A stretch of 31,900 nucleotides of DNA from Bacillota bacterium (GTDB taxonomy: Bacteria > Bacillota > Bacilli > Bacillales_B > DSM-18226), in the NCBI GenBank assembly GCA_030705665.1, contig JAUZQA010000002.1:1-31900 (forward strand), read 5' to 3'. This document shows positions 1-7,344 of this stretch, piece by piece. A program made the position numbers and the translations under genes. Below the pieces are notes generated by a model that made no database searches, was not told the origin of the DNA, and worked only from the letters and a program-made list of their open reading frames with translations. The number at the start of each line of letters is the position of its first letter. The first letter of the stretch is position 1.

Positions 1-43
1 AGTTAGATTATTTAGTGAAATCCAGGAAAAAATTAAGCTTTAA
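1..43 (+). CDS. possible 3' end of an upstream gene (partial)
   Basis: One frame from base 2 reads VRLFSEIQEKIKL and stops at TAA 41-43. A hairpin-plus-T terminator follows 48 bases later, which fits this being the end of a plus-strand chromosomal gene lying outside the element. Another frame stays open to about 122 but would run through the terminator stem, so it is less likely. Too little is visible to name the product. Confidence 0.3.
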   Translation, partial: VRLFSEIQEKIKL

Positions 44-90
44 TCCTGTAGCTCTTTTTGAATTCAATCTTATTTACAAACGAAACCTAG

Positions 91-120
91 ACCATAGACA
101 TAAAACTTCTATGGTTTTTT
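91..120 (+). terminator. rho-independent terminator of the upstream gene
   Basis: An 8-bp perfect stem (ACCATAGA 91-98 with TCTATGGT 108-115), a 9-nt loop and a T run to 120. It lies just outside the proposed left boundary of the element, so it probably belongs to the chromosome. Confidence 0.7.
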
Positions 121-131
121 GATATGGATTT

Positions 132-143
132 GTGACCCTACAG
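132..143. other. attL candidate: left end of the serine-recombinase element
   Basis: GTGACCCTACAG here is identical to 31760-31771, which is the 3' end of tRNA-Glu (seen on the plus strand). To the left is ordinary terminator-bearing sequence. To the right the recombinase reading frame continues into an orphan tail. This is the arrangement expected if a serine recombinase inserted the element at the tRNA 3' end. The two copies are 31,628 bp apart. The repeats are seen directly; the role is inferred. Confidence 0.6.
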
Positions 144-247
144 GTTGGCTTTCAGAAATGCCCCCTCTCAGGGAAGAAATAAATGAGAGTATAGAAGAGT
201 TAAAAATATATTTAAATATTCACTCCCCTCCCATATGTCTTAACTAG
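134..247 (+). pseudogene. detached C-terminal tail of a serine recombinase (copy 1)
   Basis: From GAC at 134 the frame reads DPTGWLSEMP, then a charged helix-like stretch ending KIYLN, and stops at TAG 245-247. The copy at 2488-2580 reads DPSGWLSEMP and onward with mostly conservative differences (I/V, E/Q, E/K), so both look like once-selected protein sequence. The intact recombinase of this window reaches the same GDPT residues at its own right-hand site (31759-31770) and then runs into tRNA-Glu. I infer that in the circular form this tail completes the recombinase. It has no start codon of its own. Confidence 0.5.
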
Positions 248-300
248 TGCAGTATACCCTGTCTTATTTCTTCTTATTAATTTAGTTATATTAAAATCAT

Positions 301-522
301 ATGAAAAACACAAAATTTTTACATCCAAATACATTAAAAGAGCATAGGTTAAAAGCAAGTCTCACCCAAAGACAAGTCTCTACTTATATGGGGTTTAATA
401 GTGAAGATAGGATTAGTCGTTGGGAACAAGGACAAGCCTTCCCTAGCCTTCAGAATACATTAAAACTGGCAAAGCTTTATAATGTGCATCCGGGAGAGTT
501 GTATCCGGAGTTATATACCTAG
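301..522 (+). CDS. XRE-family HTH transcriptional regulator, small
   Basis: A 73-residue protein that is almost entirely a Cro/C1-type helix-turn-helix. Residues about 12-65 contain LKEHRLKASLTQRQVSTYMG, then SRWEQGQAFPSLQNTLKLAKLY, the typical recognition-helix and following-helix pattern. No other domain is present, so it is probably a stand-alone DNA-binding repressor. It lies 92 bp upstream of the Cys-rich gene in the same direction, inside the cassette bounded by the two att-like sites, and may control that gene. ATG start; no clear Shine-Dalgarno sequence. Confidence 0.85.
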   Translation: MKNTKFLHPNTLKEHRLKASLTQRQVSTYMGFNSEDRISRWEQGQAFPSLQNTLKLAKLYNVHPGELYPELYT

Positions 523-614
523 TATTTACTCAAATCATTTTAACTATATTTCGTAATCTAAAGTTGGTTTGAGTTTCTGTAGTTTTTATATAGTTATTTG
601 ATATACTTAGGTAT

Positions 615-2360
615 ATGGAAAATGGAATAAGAAGTTGCCAGAATTGTAAGCAAGATTTTACTATTGAATCAGAAGATTTTGATTTCTATTCGAAAGTAAG
701 AGTCCCTCCTCCTACGTTTTGCTGGAAATGTCGACTAGCACGTCGCCTTATGTGGAGAAACGAAAGAGCACTCTACCGAAGAAATTGCGATCTCTGCAAG
801 AAAGACATAATCTCTATGTATAAATCTGATGCTGTCTTTCCTGTGTATTGCAATGACTGTTGGCTCAGTGACAAGTGGTCGCCACTGGATTATGGCAGAG
901 AGTATGATTTTAATATACCGTTCTTTGGACAGTTTGCTCAGTTGCAAAAAATAGTACCAAAACCTGCACTATACACTTCAGGAAACACAAATAGCGATTA
1001 CTGTAATTTCACCGCCCACATGAAGAATTGCTACTTGGTATACGGGAGCTGGTTTTCAGAAAATTGTGGATATGGACAAACTATTATGGAGAGCAAGGAT
1101 TGTTGGGATTGTCTATTCGTCAAGAATTGTGAACTCTGCTTTTCTTCAATAGACTGCACGTCATGCAACCAGACCCATTTTAGCCAAAATTGCTCTGGCT
1201 GTTTTGATTCTGCTTTTTTGTACGACTGCAAGAATTGCTCAAACTGTCTTTTTAGTTATAATCTTCGTAACAAAAATTATTATGTTTTTAACGAACAGGT
1301 ATCAAGAGAAGAGTTTGAGAAGATAAAAAAAGAAATATTGCATTCGTATGATGCTCTACGAAAAAATATACAGACCTTCAATGAAGTAATACGAACCAAA
1401 GCCTTGCATAAATTCATGACAGGAGATCATAACTATGGTGTCTCAGGTGAATTTATCTATAATTCAAAAAATGTTAAAAATTCGTATTATATCTATGACG
1501 GAGAGAATGATAAATATGCCGTGCGCGGAGGAAAACAAAAAGACAGTATGGATGTGTTTGGGGTACATAACGGAGAACTCATTTATGAATGCAATAATAT
1601 GGACTTCTCGTCTATGACCTTTTTTAGTATAAATGGCGCGAATAACTTTAACTCTGACTATCTTGTCGACTCTAGTAATATCAAGAACTCGTTTGGATGT
1701 ATTTCGTTGAAAAACAAAGAGTATTGCATCTTAAACAAGCAATATGACGAAGCGACATATAAAGATTTGCGTCAGAAAATAATTTCTGCCATGAAAGAGG
1801 TTCCGTACACCGATAATATGGGTATGTTATATTCATATGGCGAGCTTTTTCCAACAGAAATAATACCATTTGCCTATAATGAAACGATCTCTCAAGAGTA
1901 TCTTCCTCTGACAGAGGAAACAGCTACCAAGTTAGGATATAAGTGGCAGTCATTTGAAGATAAAAACTACAAACACTCAAGGAACTATAAAGATTTGCCA
2001 AACACAATTGATGAGGTTGACGATTCAATACTATCTGATGCCATTTTATGTGAAGCGTGGGATAGAGATAAAAATCTGGCACAGGAGCATAAATGTTCTA
2101 TGGCATTTAAAATTACTCGGGATGAATTATTGGTGTACCGGAAATTTGGTTTGCCTCTTCCAAGACAATGTCCAAATACCAGAAATTTTATCATGTCAAA
2201 GCTACGTAATCCGGTTGAGCTTTGGCACCGGACATGTATGTGTGACAAACTTGATCATGACCACAAAAATTCATGTAATATAGAATTTGAAACTTCCTAT
2301 TCTCCCGAACGTTCTGAAATTATTTATTGTGAAAAGTGCTATCAAAAAGAAGTACTATAA
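615..2360 (+). CDS. Cys-rich multi-zinc-finger repeat protein, function unknown
   Basis: A 581-aa protein. The N-terminus has four CxxC pairs (C8/C11, C36/C39, C58/C61, C79/C82), giving two likely zinc ribbons. Residues about 135-215 form a Cys- and Asn-rich repetitive array (NCxxC-like units) that suggests a stacked beta-solenoid. A module then occurs twice: LRNKNYYVFNEQ plus an E/K-rich helix (217-241), and LKNKEYCILNKQ plus a similar helix (365-389). The C-terminus has PLPRQCPNTR and further Cys pairs. From memory, this architecture is frequent in Patescibacteria (CPR) genomes and unusual in Bacteroidota; that was not checked. No catalytic motif is recognised. Nucleic-acid or metal binding is the most that can be inferred. 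It is the main cargo of the left cassette. Confidence 0.75.
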   Translation: MENGIRSCQNCKQDFTIESEDFDFYSKVRVPPPTFCWKCRLARRLMWRNERALYRRNCDLCKKDIISMYKSDAVFPVYCNDCWLSDKWSPLDYGREYDFNIPFFGQFAQLQKIVPKPALYTSGNTNSDYCNFTAHMKNCYLVYGSWFSENCGYGQTIMESKDCWDCLFVKNCELCFSSIDCTSCNQTHFSQNCSGCFDSAFLYDCKNCSNCLFSYNLRNKNYYVFNEQVSREEFEKIKKEILHSYDALRKNIQTFNEVIRTKALHKFMTGDHNYGVSGEFIYNSKNVKNSYYIYDGENDKYAVRGGKQKDSMDVFGVHNGELIYECNNMDFSSMTFFSINGANNFNSDYLVDSSNIKNSFGCISLKNKEYCILNKQYDEATYKDLRQKIISAMKEVPYTDNMGMLYSYGELFPTEIIPFAYNETISQEYLPLTEETATKLGYKWQSFEDKNYKHSRNYKDLPNTIDEVDDSILSDAILCEAWDRDKNLAQEHKCSMAFKITRDELLVYRKFGLPLPRQCPNTRNFIMSKLRNPVELWHRTCMCDKLDHDHKNSCNIEFETSYSPERSEIIYCEKCYQKEVL

Positions 2361-2485
2361 TCCCTTATTCTATATGCAAAAGTGCTACAATTTTGCCTAA
2401 AAACTAACCAAAATCATGAAAAATGAAAATTATTATATCTTATATTTTAAAAGGATATTTGATTAATTGTTAGATATACCATTGG
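2361..2485. other. AT-rich spacer between cassette cargo and internal att-like site
   Basis: About 125 bp with no credible gene, no strong hairpin and stops in all frames. If the left cassette was an independent element, its recombinase gene should have ended here, but no recombinase coding sequence is recognisable. Only the last in-frame codons (LDIPLGDP, after a TAA at 2464-2466) vaguely resemble the recombinase end. Confidence 0.5.
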
Positions 2486-2497
2486 GTGACCCATCAG
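2486..2497. other. internal att-like site (diverged core)
   Basis: GTGACCCATCAG differs from the terminal 12-bp repeat by a two-base TA/AT swap and is followed by the same orphan tail as the left end. It is either the left boundary of a second element inserted later at the same tRNA, or a diverged site left by a deletion between tandem elements. Confidence 0.5.
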
Positions 2498-2580
2498 GGT
2501 GGCTTTCAGAAATGCCCTCCCTCAGGGAAGAAATTCATAAAAGTGTACAAGCATTAAAAATATATTTAAATAATCACTAG
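2488..2580 (+). pseudogene. detached C-terminal tail of a serine recombinase (copy 2)
   Basis: It reads GDPSGWLSEMPSLREEI and ends KIYLNNH at TAG 2578-2580. Over about 90 bases it parallels copy 1, and the differences keep the frame and the chemical character. An in-frame TAA at 2464 rules out a full-length protein. It would be the natural C-terminus of the recombinase if the large body (2486-31771) were the unit that circularises. Confidence 0.5.
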
Positions 2581-2614
2581 TGATAAAACTATTATAGAAC
2601 GCTCATCCTATTTG

Positions 2615-3019
2615 CTAAAGAGGTATTTGTGTGACACATTCAATACCGCACTTCGTAGCTACAGAGGTTAATTCTTTGTCATTGGTAACAATAGTATATT
2701 GCTCAGTAAATAGAGTTTCAGGATTTTCCTGCTCTGAAAGTACATAAGCAATCATTACAACATCGGCAGTTCCTTTTCCAGGATAAAGATTAATAAGTTT
2801 TAAATTATTACCATGATTAGCCATAACCTCTACCAATTTCTGGAGATGTTTTTTTGATACATTTAATACATGAACTCCTGCCTTCTTTATCTTAATAATT
2901 TCTTGATCGTTAAAACCGGCTTCTTCTAAAACATCTTGTGTAATACACAAGTCGTCTCTTTTATCGATATTTTCAGTTACATCATGAGTTAAAACATTTT
3001 TATCAAGTATGTATTTCAT
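2615..3019 (-). CDS. PIN-domain protein (putative toxin RNase)
   Basis: A 134-aa PIN-like fold with the expected spaced acidic residues: D6 (YILDKNVL), E32/E33, D86 (GKGTADVVMIAYVL) and D114 (IVTNDKEL). PIN domains are metal-dependent RNases and common type II toxins. It follows the ImmA/IrrE-like gene by 6 bp on the same strand. PIN proteins of the DUF4411 kind are known to be encoded next to ImmA/IrrE (COG2856) proteins, so this pair probably works as a toxin-antitoxin or stress module. The exact PIN subfamily is not certain. Confidence 0.7.
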   Translation of the reverse strand: MKYILDKNVLTHDVTENIDKRDDLCITQDVLEEAGFNDQEIIKIKKAGVHVLNVSKKHLQKLVEVMANHGNNLKLINLYPGKGTADVVMIAYVLSEQENPETLFTEQYTIVTNDKELTSVATKCGIECVTQIPL

Positions 3020-3025
3020 AATATA

Positions 3026-4234
3026 TCAATTATACTTTTGATTATAATCATTAAAAATCTTTCCATCCATCTTTCCCTGCCTAAACAATATATTTTTAAC
3101 CTCAACTTGCGAAATCAACCCAGTTCTGTATGCATTAATTATTTCTTTTGAAAATCGTAGGCCATTGTATTTACCATAACCAGTTGTTGGATGTGGTGCG
3201 CGTTTTTGTTTTGGTTCAGCTTTTCTTAAATCTTGCTGTAACTGCTGCCGGAAAGAATTAGCTAGAACGGCTCCAATTTTTCTCTGCCCCTCTAATTTAT
3301 ACAAAAGCATGCTTGGAGTAATTTTAAAAAAGTGCGCTCTCTCTTTCAATTCGTCAAGAGTTGTAATTTTAAAAGTATTAAGATCGCTTTGGGGAATAAT
3401 GATTTCACCCGCGATTGCATAGGCTAACTTTATAGGGTCATTTTTTGACCTCCCACTTTTTGAACTCAATAGGAATTTACCCATACCAATAAATGCAAGC
3501 ATTGAAAGCAATGTAAATATTTGTCTACCGGCAGATTCAATGATCTTAGGCTTTTCATCGCCGTCTCGTGTATTGATAAATATATATGGAAATTTTTTGT
3601 CCTTAATGCAAATACCACTCAACTCAAGTTCTGGATTAATATTTTGTGGCATGTAATTATACGAGCTAAAGGAAATAAGAATACCCTTTTTCTCGGAACA
3701 GGTAGTAATATAGTTAAGCACCTTGTCTTTAGGAATACTTCTCAAATAAATTAAATCTATTCCGAGATACTCTCTTATTTCAGTAGCAATTTCTTCAACA
3801 GGAATATTTTTCTTAATCTTATCACCTACGCTTCCTATAAACTTATTCGGATCTGCTTTTAACAACACTCTATTCTTCAAGAATTCTTGTTTACGCCCCA
3901 AATCTTTCGCAATAAGTTCAATATCCTTGACTTCTATACGTCCTCTTGAACTTAATCTTATTTCCTCTTTACTAGGAATTTTTTCATACAAATTTTTGTC
4001 CTTATTTTCTATTTGTTTGTCAACAATGTGTTTAGGTGCAAAAAACAAAGGATACGGAACACCGGCTTTGGTTGCTAGCTTTTTTAAATTAATAAAGGTA
4101 ATTTCATTTTGATCGATTGCCTTTATGTAATCCTTGTATTCTTTAATATGTGATATTTCTAAAAGATCGACAAAAACGCTTTTACTTATTACTATTGCTT
4201 GCTTATTATTGAGTTTTATAAGAAGACGTTCCAT
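3026..4234 (-). CDS. ImmA/IrrE-like protein with degenerate protease site
   Basis: A 402-aa protein. N-terminal helices (about 1-120) look like the XRE-linked part of COG2856 proteins. LSGICIKDKKFPYIFINTRD (205-224) and RQIFTLLSMLAFIGMGKFLL (237-256) align with the ImmA/IrrE core, where the family has FTLxHELxH. Here the His, Glu and second His are S244, M245 and F248, and the downstream Glu of the EANxFAAxLLMP motif is L270 (IKLAYAIAGEIIIP). All zinc ligands therefore appear lost, and a catalytically dead, probably regulatory or antitoxin role is inferred. It is the promoter-proximal gene of the pair with the PIN protein and is divergent from the SNF2 helicase. Confidence 0.65.
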   Translation of the reverse strand: MERLLIKLNNKQAIVISKSVFVDLLEISHIKEYKDYIKAIDQNEITFINLKKLATKAGVPYPLFFAPKHIVDKQIENKDKNLYEKIPSKEEIRLSSRGRIEVKDIELIAKDLGRKQEFLKNRVLLKADPNKFIGSVGDKIKKNIPVEEIATEIREYLGIDLIYLRSIPKDKVLNYITTCSEKKGILISFSSYNYMPQNINPELELSGICIKDKKFPYIFINTRDGDEKPKIIESAGRQIFTLLSMLAFIGMGKFLLSSKSGRSKNDPIKLAYAIAGEIIIPQSDLNTFKITTLDELKERAHFFKITPSMLLYKLEGQRKIGAVLANSFRQQLQQDLRKAEPKQKRAPHPTTGYGKYNGLRFSKEIINAYRTGLISQVEVKNILFRQGKMDGKIFNDYNQKYN

Positions 4235-4354
4235 ATTTTGACCATAAATTTACTCTATACCGAAATTAATTAATCGTCAAAGGTATGTAACACTAATAAT
4301 AGACCTTCAACCTCTATAGTATTTATAGCTTTAAAAATTAACTCTTAAATGCTA

Positions 4355-4362
4355 TACTTTTG
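4355..4362 (+). promoter_or_regulatory. candidate -7 box of the SNF2-mod-res operon
   Basis: TACTTTTG fits the Bacteroidota TAnnTTTG -7 consensus and lies 33 bases before the ATG at 4395, in the 160-bp divergent gap. No clear TTG -33 box is seen, so the call is moderate. Confidence 0.45.
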
Positions 4363-4394
4363 GAAGTTTTATGGCATAGCTACTTCAGTTAAAA

Positions 4395-7340
4395 ATGGAC
4401 AATATTACCGATTATCATGCTAAATATTTTGCAAGCGAGCTTACTAAACGATGCCCCTCAGATAGCTTAGAAAAGCTTTCTTCCACGCTTTCTAATGCCC
4501 AGGTTGACCTAAATCCACATCAGATAGAAGCAGCCCTTTTTGCTTTTAAATCACCATTATCAAAAGGTGCGATTTTAGCAGATGAAGTTGGATTGGGTAA
4601 GACAATTGAAGCTGGCTTAGTACTATCTCAAAAATGGGCAGAGAGGAAAAGAAAAATTCTCCTTATCGTTCCTTCAAGCCTTCGTAAGCAATGGAATACA
4701 GAACTTCAGGAAAAGTTTTTTTTACCATCCATAATCTTAGAAGCTAAGTCATTTAACCAAAGCATAAAAGATGGTAACCTTAATCCTTTTAATCATGAAA
4801 ATGCTATTGTAATTTGTTCCTATCATTTCGCAAAATCTAAATCTCCATACATAAAGCAAACTTCATTTGATCTAGTTGTTATAGATGAGGCCCACCGGTT
4901 ACGTAACGTTTACAAGACAAGCAATAAAATTGCCAGGGAAATTAAAGAGGCCATCCAGGAGTACCCTAAATTACTTCTTACTGCAACTCCCCTTCAAAAC
5001 TCTCTTTTAGAATTGTATGGATTAGTAAGCATTATTGACGACCATATTTTCGGAGACCTAAATAGTTTCAAAGCTAACTATGCGAAGGTTTCCCGTGAAC
5101 AAGATGCCTACGAGAATGAGCTTGGTTTGGTAGAGCCAAAACAAGAAATGTTTATCGATTTGCGTAATCGTTTAAAAACGGTTTGTATCCGCACACTTCG
5201 AAGACAAGTTTTGGAATATATTAATTATCGTGACCGGAAACCAATCACGCAAGATTATATCCCTACAGAGCAAGAAATTGAGCTTTATAATGGTATTTCA
5301 GAATATCTTCAAAGGCCAAAGCTTTATGCGTTGCCTTTCAGCCAGCGTCAATTAATGACGCTTATTTTACGTAAACTGCTTGCCTCATCTTCATTTGCAA
5401 TTGCCAGTACTTTAAATGGACTTGTTTATAAATTGGAAAAAATAATTGAAGAAATTAAGAAAAAGTCTCTTGTTATAAATGAAGAACTTCCTTTTGGTTT
5501 GGAAGAAAACTATGAAGCACTAGCTGATACTGCAGATGAATGGATTGATGACGAAGAAGCTGAACCCGACGATGAAGAATTAGTTAAGAAGAAAACCTAC
5601 ACTGTCGAAGACATCCCACATATTCAAAAGGAAAAAATTGACCTGGAAAAATTTAGAGATTTAGCAATAGTTATTTTCAAAAACTCAAAGGGAGAATCTT
5701 TACTTATCGCATTAGAAAAAGGTTTTGAAATGACTGCTAATCTTGGTGCTAATAAAAAGGCGGTTATTTTCACTGAATCAAGAATAACTCAGGATTACCT
5801 TTGGAACTTACTTTCAGAAAGTGGTTACAAAGACAAAATTCTATTATTTAATGGTTCTAATAATGATCAAAAGTCAAAAGACATTTATGATGATTGGCTT
5901 TCAAAAAATAAAGACAGTGATAAAATAACAGGTTCCAAGTCCGCCGACCTTCGTGCAGCCTTGGTTGATTACTTTAAATCAGATGCTGAAATAATGATAG
6001 CCACCGAAGCAGCAGCTGAGGGCATAAATTTGCAATTTTGCTCATTAGTTATCAATTATGATTTACCCTGGAATCCGCAGAGAATCGAGCAAAGAATAGG
6101 CCGTTGTCATCGTTATGGTCAGAAGCATGATGTTGTTGTTGTAAATTTCGTAAACCGCAAAAACGCAGCTGACCAACGTGTATATGAACTATTAGATCAA
6201 AAATTCAAACTCTTTAAGGGTGTATTCGGCGCAAGTGATGAAGTGCTTGGAAGTATTGAATCTGGTGTTGATTTTGAAAAGAGAATTGCCGGAATATATC
6301 AATCGTGCAGAACAGAAGAAGAAATAAATAAAGCATTTGATGCATTACAGACCGAGATGGATGAATCCATTCAGGAAGGTATGCGCGGAGCCAAAGAAAA
6401 ACTTCTCGAAAACTTTGATTATGATGTACACGAAAAACTTAAAATAAACTTGCGGGAAACCAGGGCATACTTAGAAACATATGAAAAATGGCTTTGGGAT
6501 ATTTCCCGTTATTTTTTGGGAGAGAAAGCTACATATTCTGACGCTGAGTATTCTTTTAAACTCAACCAGAATCCATTTCCAGATGAAAATATTGAAGAAG
6601 GCCCTTACAAAATTGGAAAAAATATTGATGATGCCCATATTTACAGACCTGGACATCCACTAGCTGAATTAATTTTAAAGGAAATAAAATCCAATTCCCT
6701 TTCAAATGCCGAACTTGTTTTTAATTATTCAAACCACGGCCAAATTATTTCACCAATTAAAGAGTTAGTTGGTTCAACAGGCATATTGCAAGTATCAGAA
6801 CTTACCATTGATTCATTTGAAACTGAGGATAATATTATAGTTACTGCAATAAAAGATGATGGCGAAATGATTGAAGAAGATGTGACAAAAAAACTTTTCC
6901 TACTTAATGCCGAGGTAATTGATAAAAATATTGAAATTGATAGAAAAGAGATTCTAACAAAGGAAGACGAGAAAGTGACTATACTTACAGAAAGCATTGC
7001 AGAACGTAATAGTGAATTCTTCGATGGTGAAGTTGATAAGCTGGATAAATGGGCAGAAGACGTGAAAAAGAGTTTAGAAATAGAACTCAAGCGCTTGGAT
7101 ATTGATATTAAAACATTAAAGACCAACGCCAAGAAAATTATAAACCTTGTCGAAAAGGTGAAACTTCAGCGAGAGATAAAAGATTTGGAAAAGAAAAGAA
7201 ATGAAATGAGGCAACGGCTCTATAAATCTCAGGATGAAGTAGATTCCAAAAAAGAAACTTTACTGGAAAAGGTAGAGGCACAACTTAAACAAAAAATGAC
7301 CCTTACAAAATTATTTACAATAAGATTTAAGATTAAATAA
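4395..7340 (+). CDS. SNF2/HepA-type DEAH helicase, defence-associated
   Basis: A 981-aa superfamily 2 ATPase. Motif I DEVGLGKT is at 63-70, motif II DEAH at 164-167, motif III LLLTATPLQN at about 200, and the helicase C domain ends with motif VI (QRIGRCHRYGQ, about 566-576). A long acidic and coiled-coil insert or tail follows; the last about 130 residues are strongly charged coiled coil. It lies 4 bp upstream of the methyltransferase gene, so it is co-translated with Mod and Res. SNF2 proteins are double-stranded DNA translocases. In defence operons such as DISARM (DrmD) they are thought to act on invading DNA. The role here is inferred from context. Confidence 0.85.
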   Translation: MDNITDYHAKYFASELTKRCPSDSLEKLSSTLSNAQVDLNPHQIEAALFAFKSPLSKGAILADEVGLGKTIEAGLVLSQKWAERKRKILLIVPSSLRKQWNTELQEKFFLPSIILEAKSFNQSIKDGNLNPFNHENAIVICSYHFAKSKSPYIKQTSFDLVVIDEAHRLRNVYKTSNKIAREIKEAIQEYPKLLLTATPLQNSLLELYGLVSIIDDHIFGDLNSFKANYAKVSREQDAYENELGLVEPKQEMFIDLRNRLKTVCIRTLRRQVLEYINYRDRKPITQDYIPTEQEIELYNGISEYLQRPKLYALPFSQRQLMTLILRKLLASSSFAIASTLNGLVYKLEKIIEEIKKKSLVINEELPFGLEENYEALADTADEWIDDEEAEPDDEELVKKKTYTVEDIPHIQKEKIDLEKFRDLAIVIFKNSKGESLLIALEKGFEMTANLGANKKAVIFTESRITQDYLWNLLSESGYKDKILLFNGSNNDQKSKDIYDDWLSKNKDSDKITGSKSADLRAALVDYFKSDAEIMIATEAAAEGINLQFCSLVINYDLPWNPQRIEQRIGRCHRYGQKHDVVVVNFVNRKNAADQRVYELLDQKFKLFKGVFGASDEVLGSIESGVDFEKRIAGIYQSCRTEEEINKAFDALQTEMDESIQEGMRGAKEKLLENFDYDVHEKLKINLRETRAYLETYEKWLWDISRYFLGEKATYSDAEYSFKLNQNPFPDENIEEGPYKIGKNIDDAHIYRPGHPLAELILKEIKSNSLSNAELVFNYSNHGQIISPIKELVGSTGILQVSELTIDSFETEDNIIVTAIKDDGEMIEEDVTKKLFLLNAEVIDKNIEIDRKEILTKEDEKVTILTESIAERNSEFFDGEVDKLDKWAEDVKKSLEIELKRLDIDIKTLKTNAKKIINLVEKVKLQREIKDLEKKRNEMRQRLYKSQDEVDSKKETLLEKVEAQLKQKMTLTKLFTIRFKIK

Positions 7341-7344
7341 CGCT

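Noticed and set aside
6725..7132. 135-residue minus-strand Ser-rich open frame inside the helicase gene
   Set aside because: Antisense to the charged coiled coil of the SNF2 helicase; Ser/Ile-rich composition is the expected mirror of Glu/Asp/Lys-rich codons.
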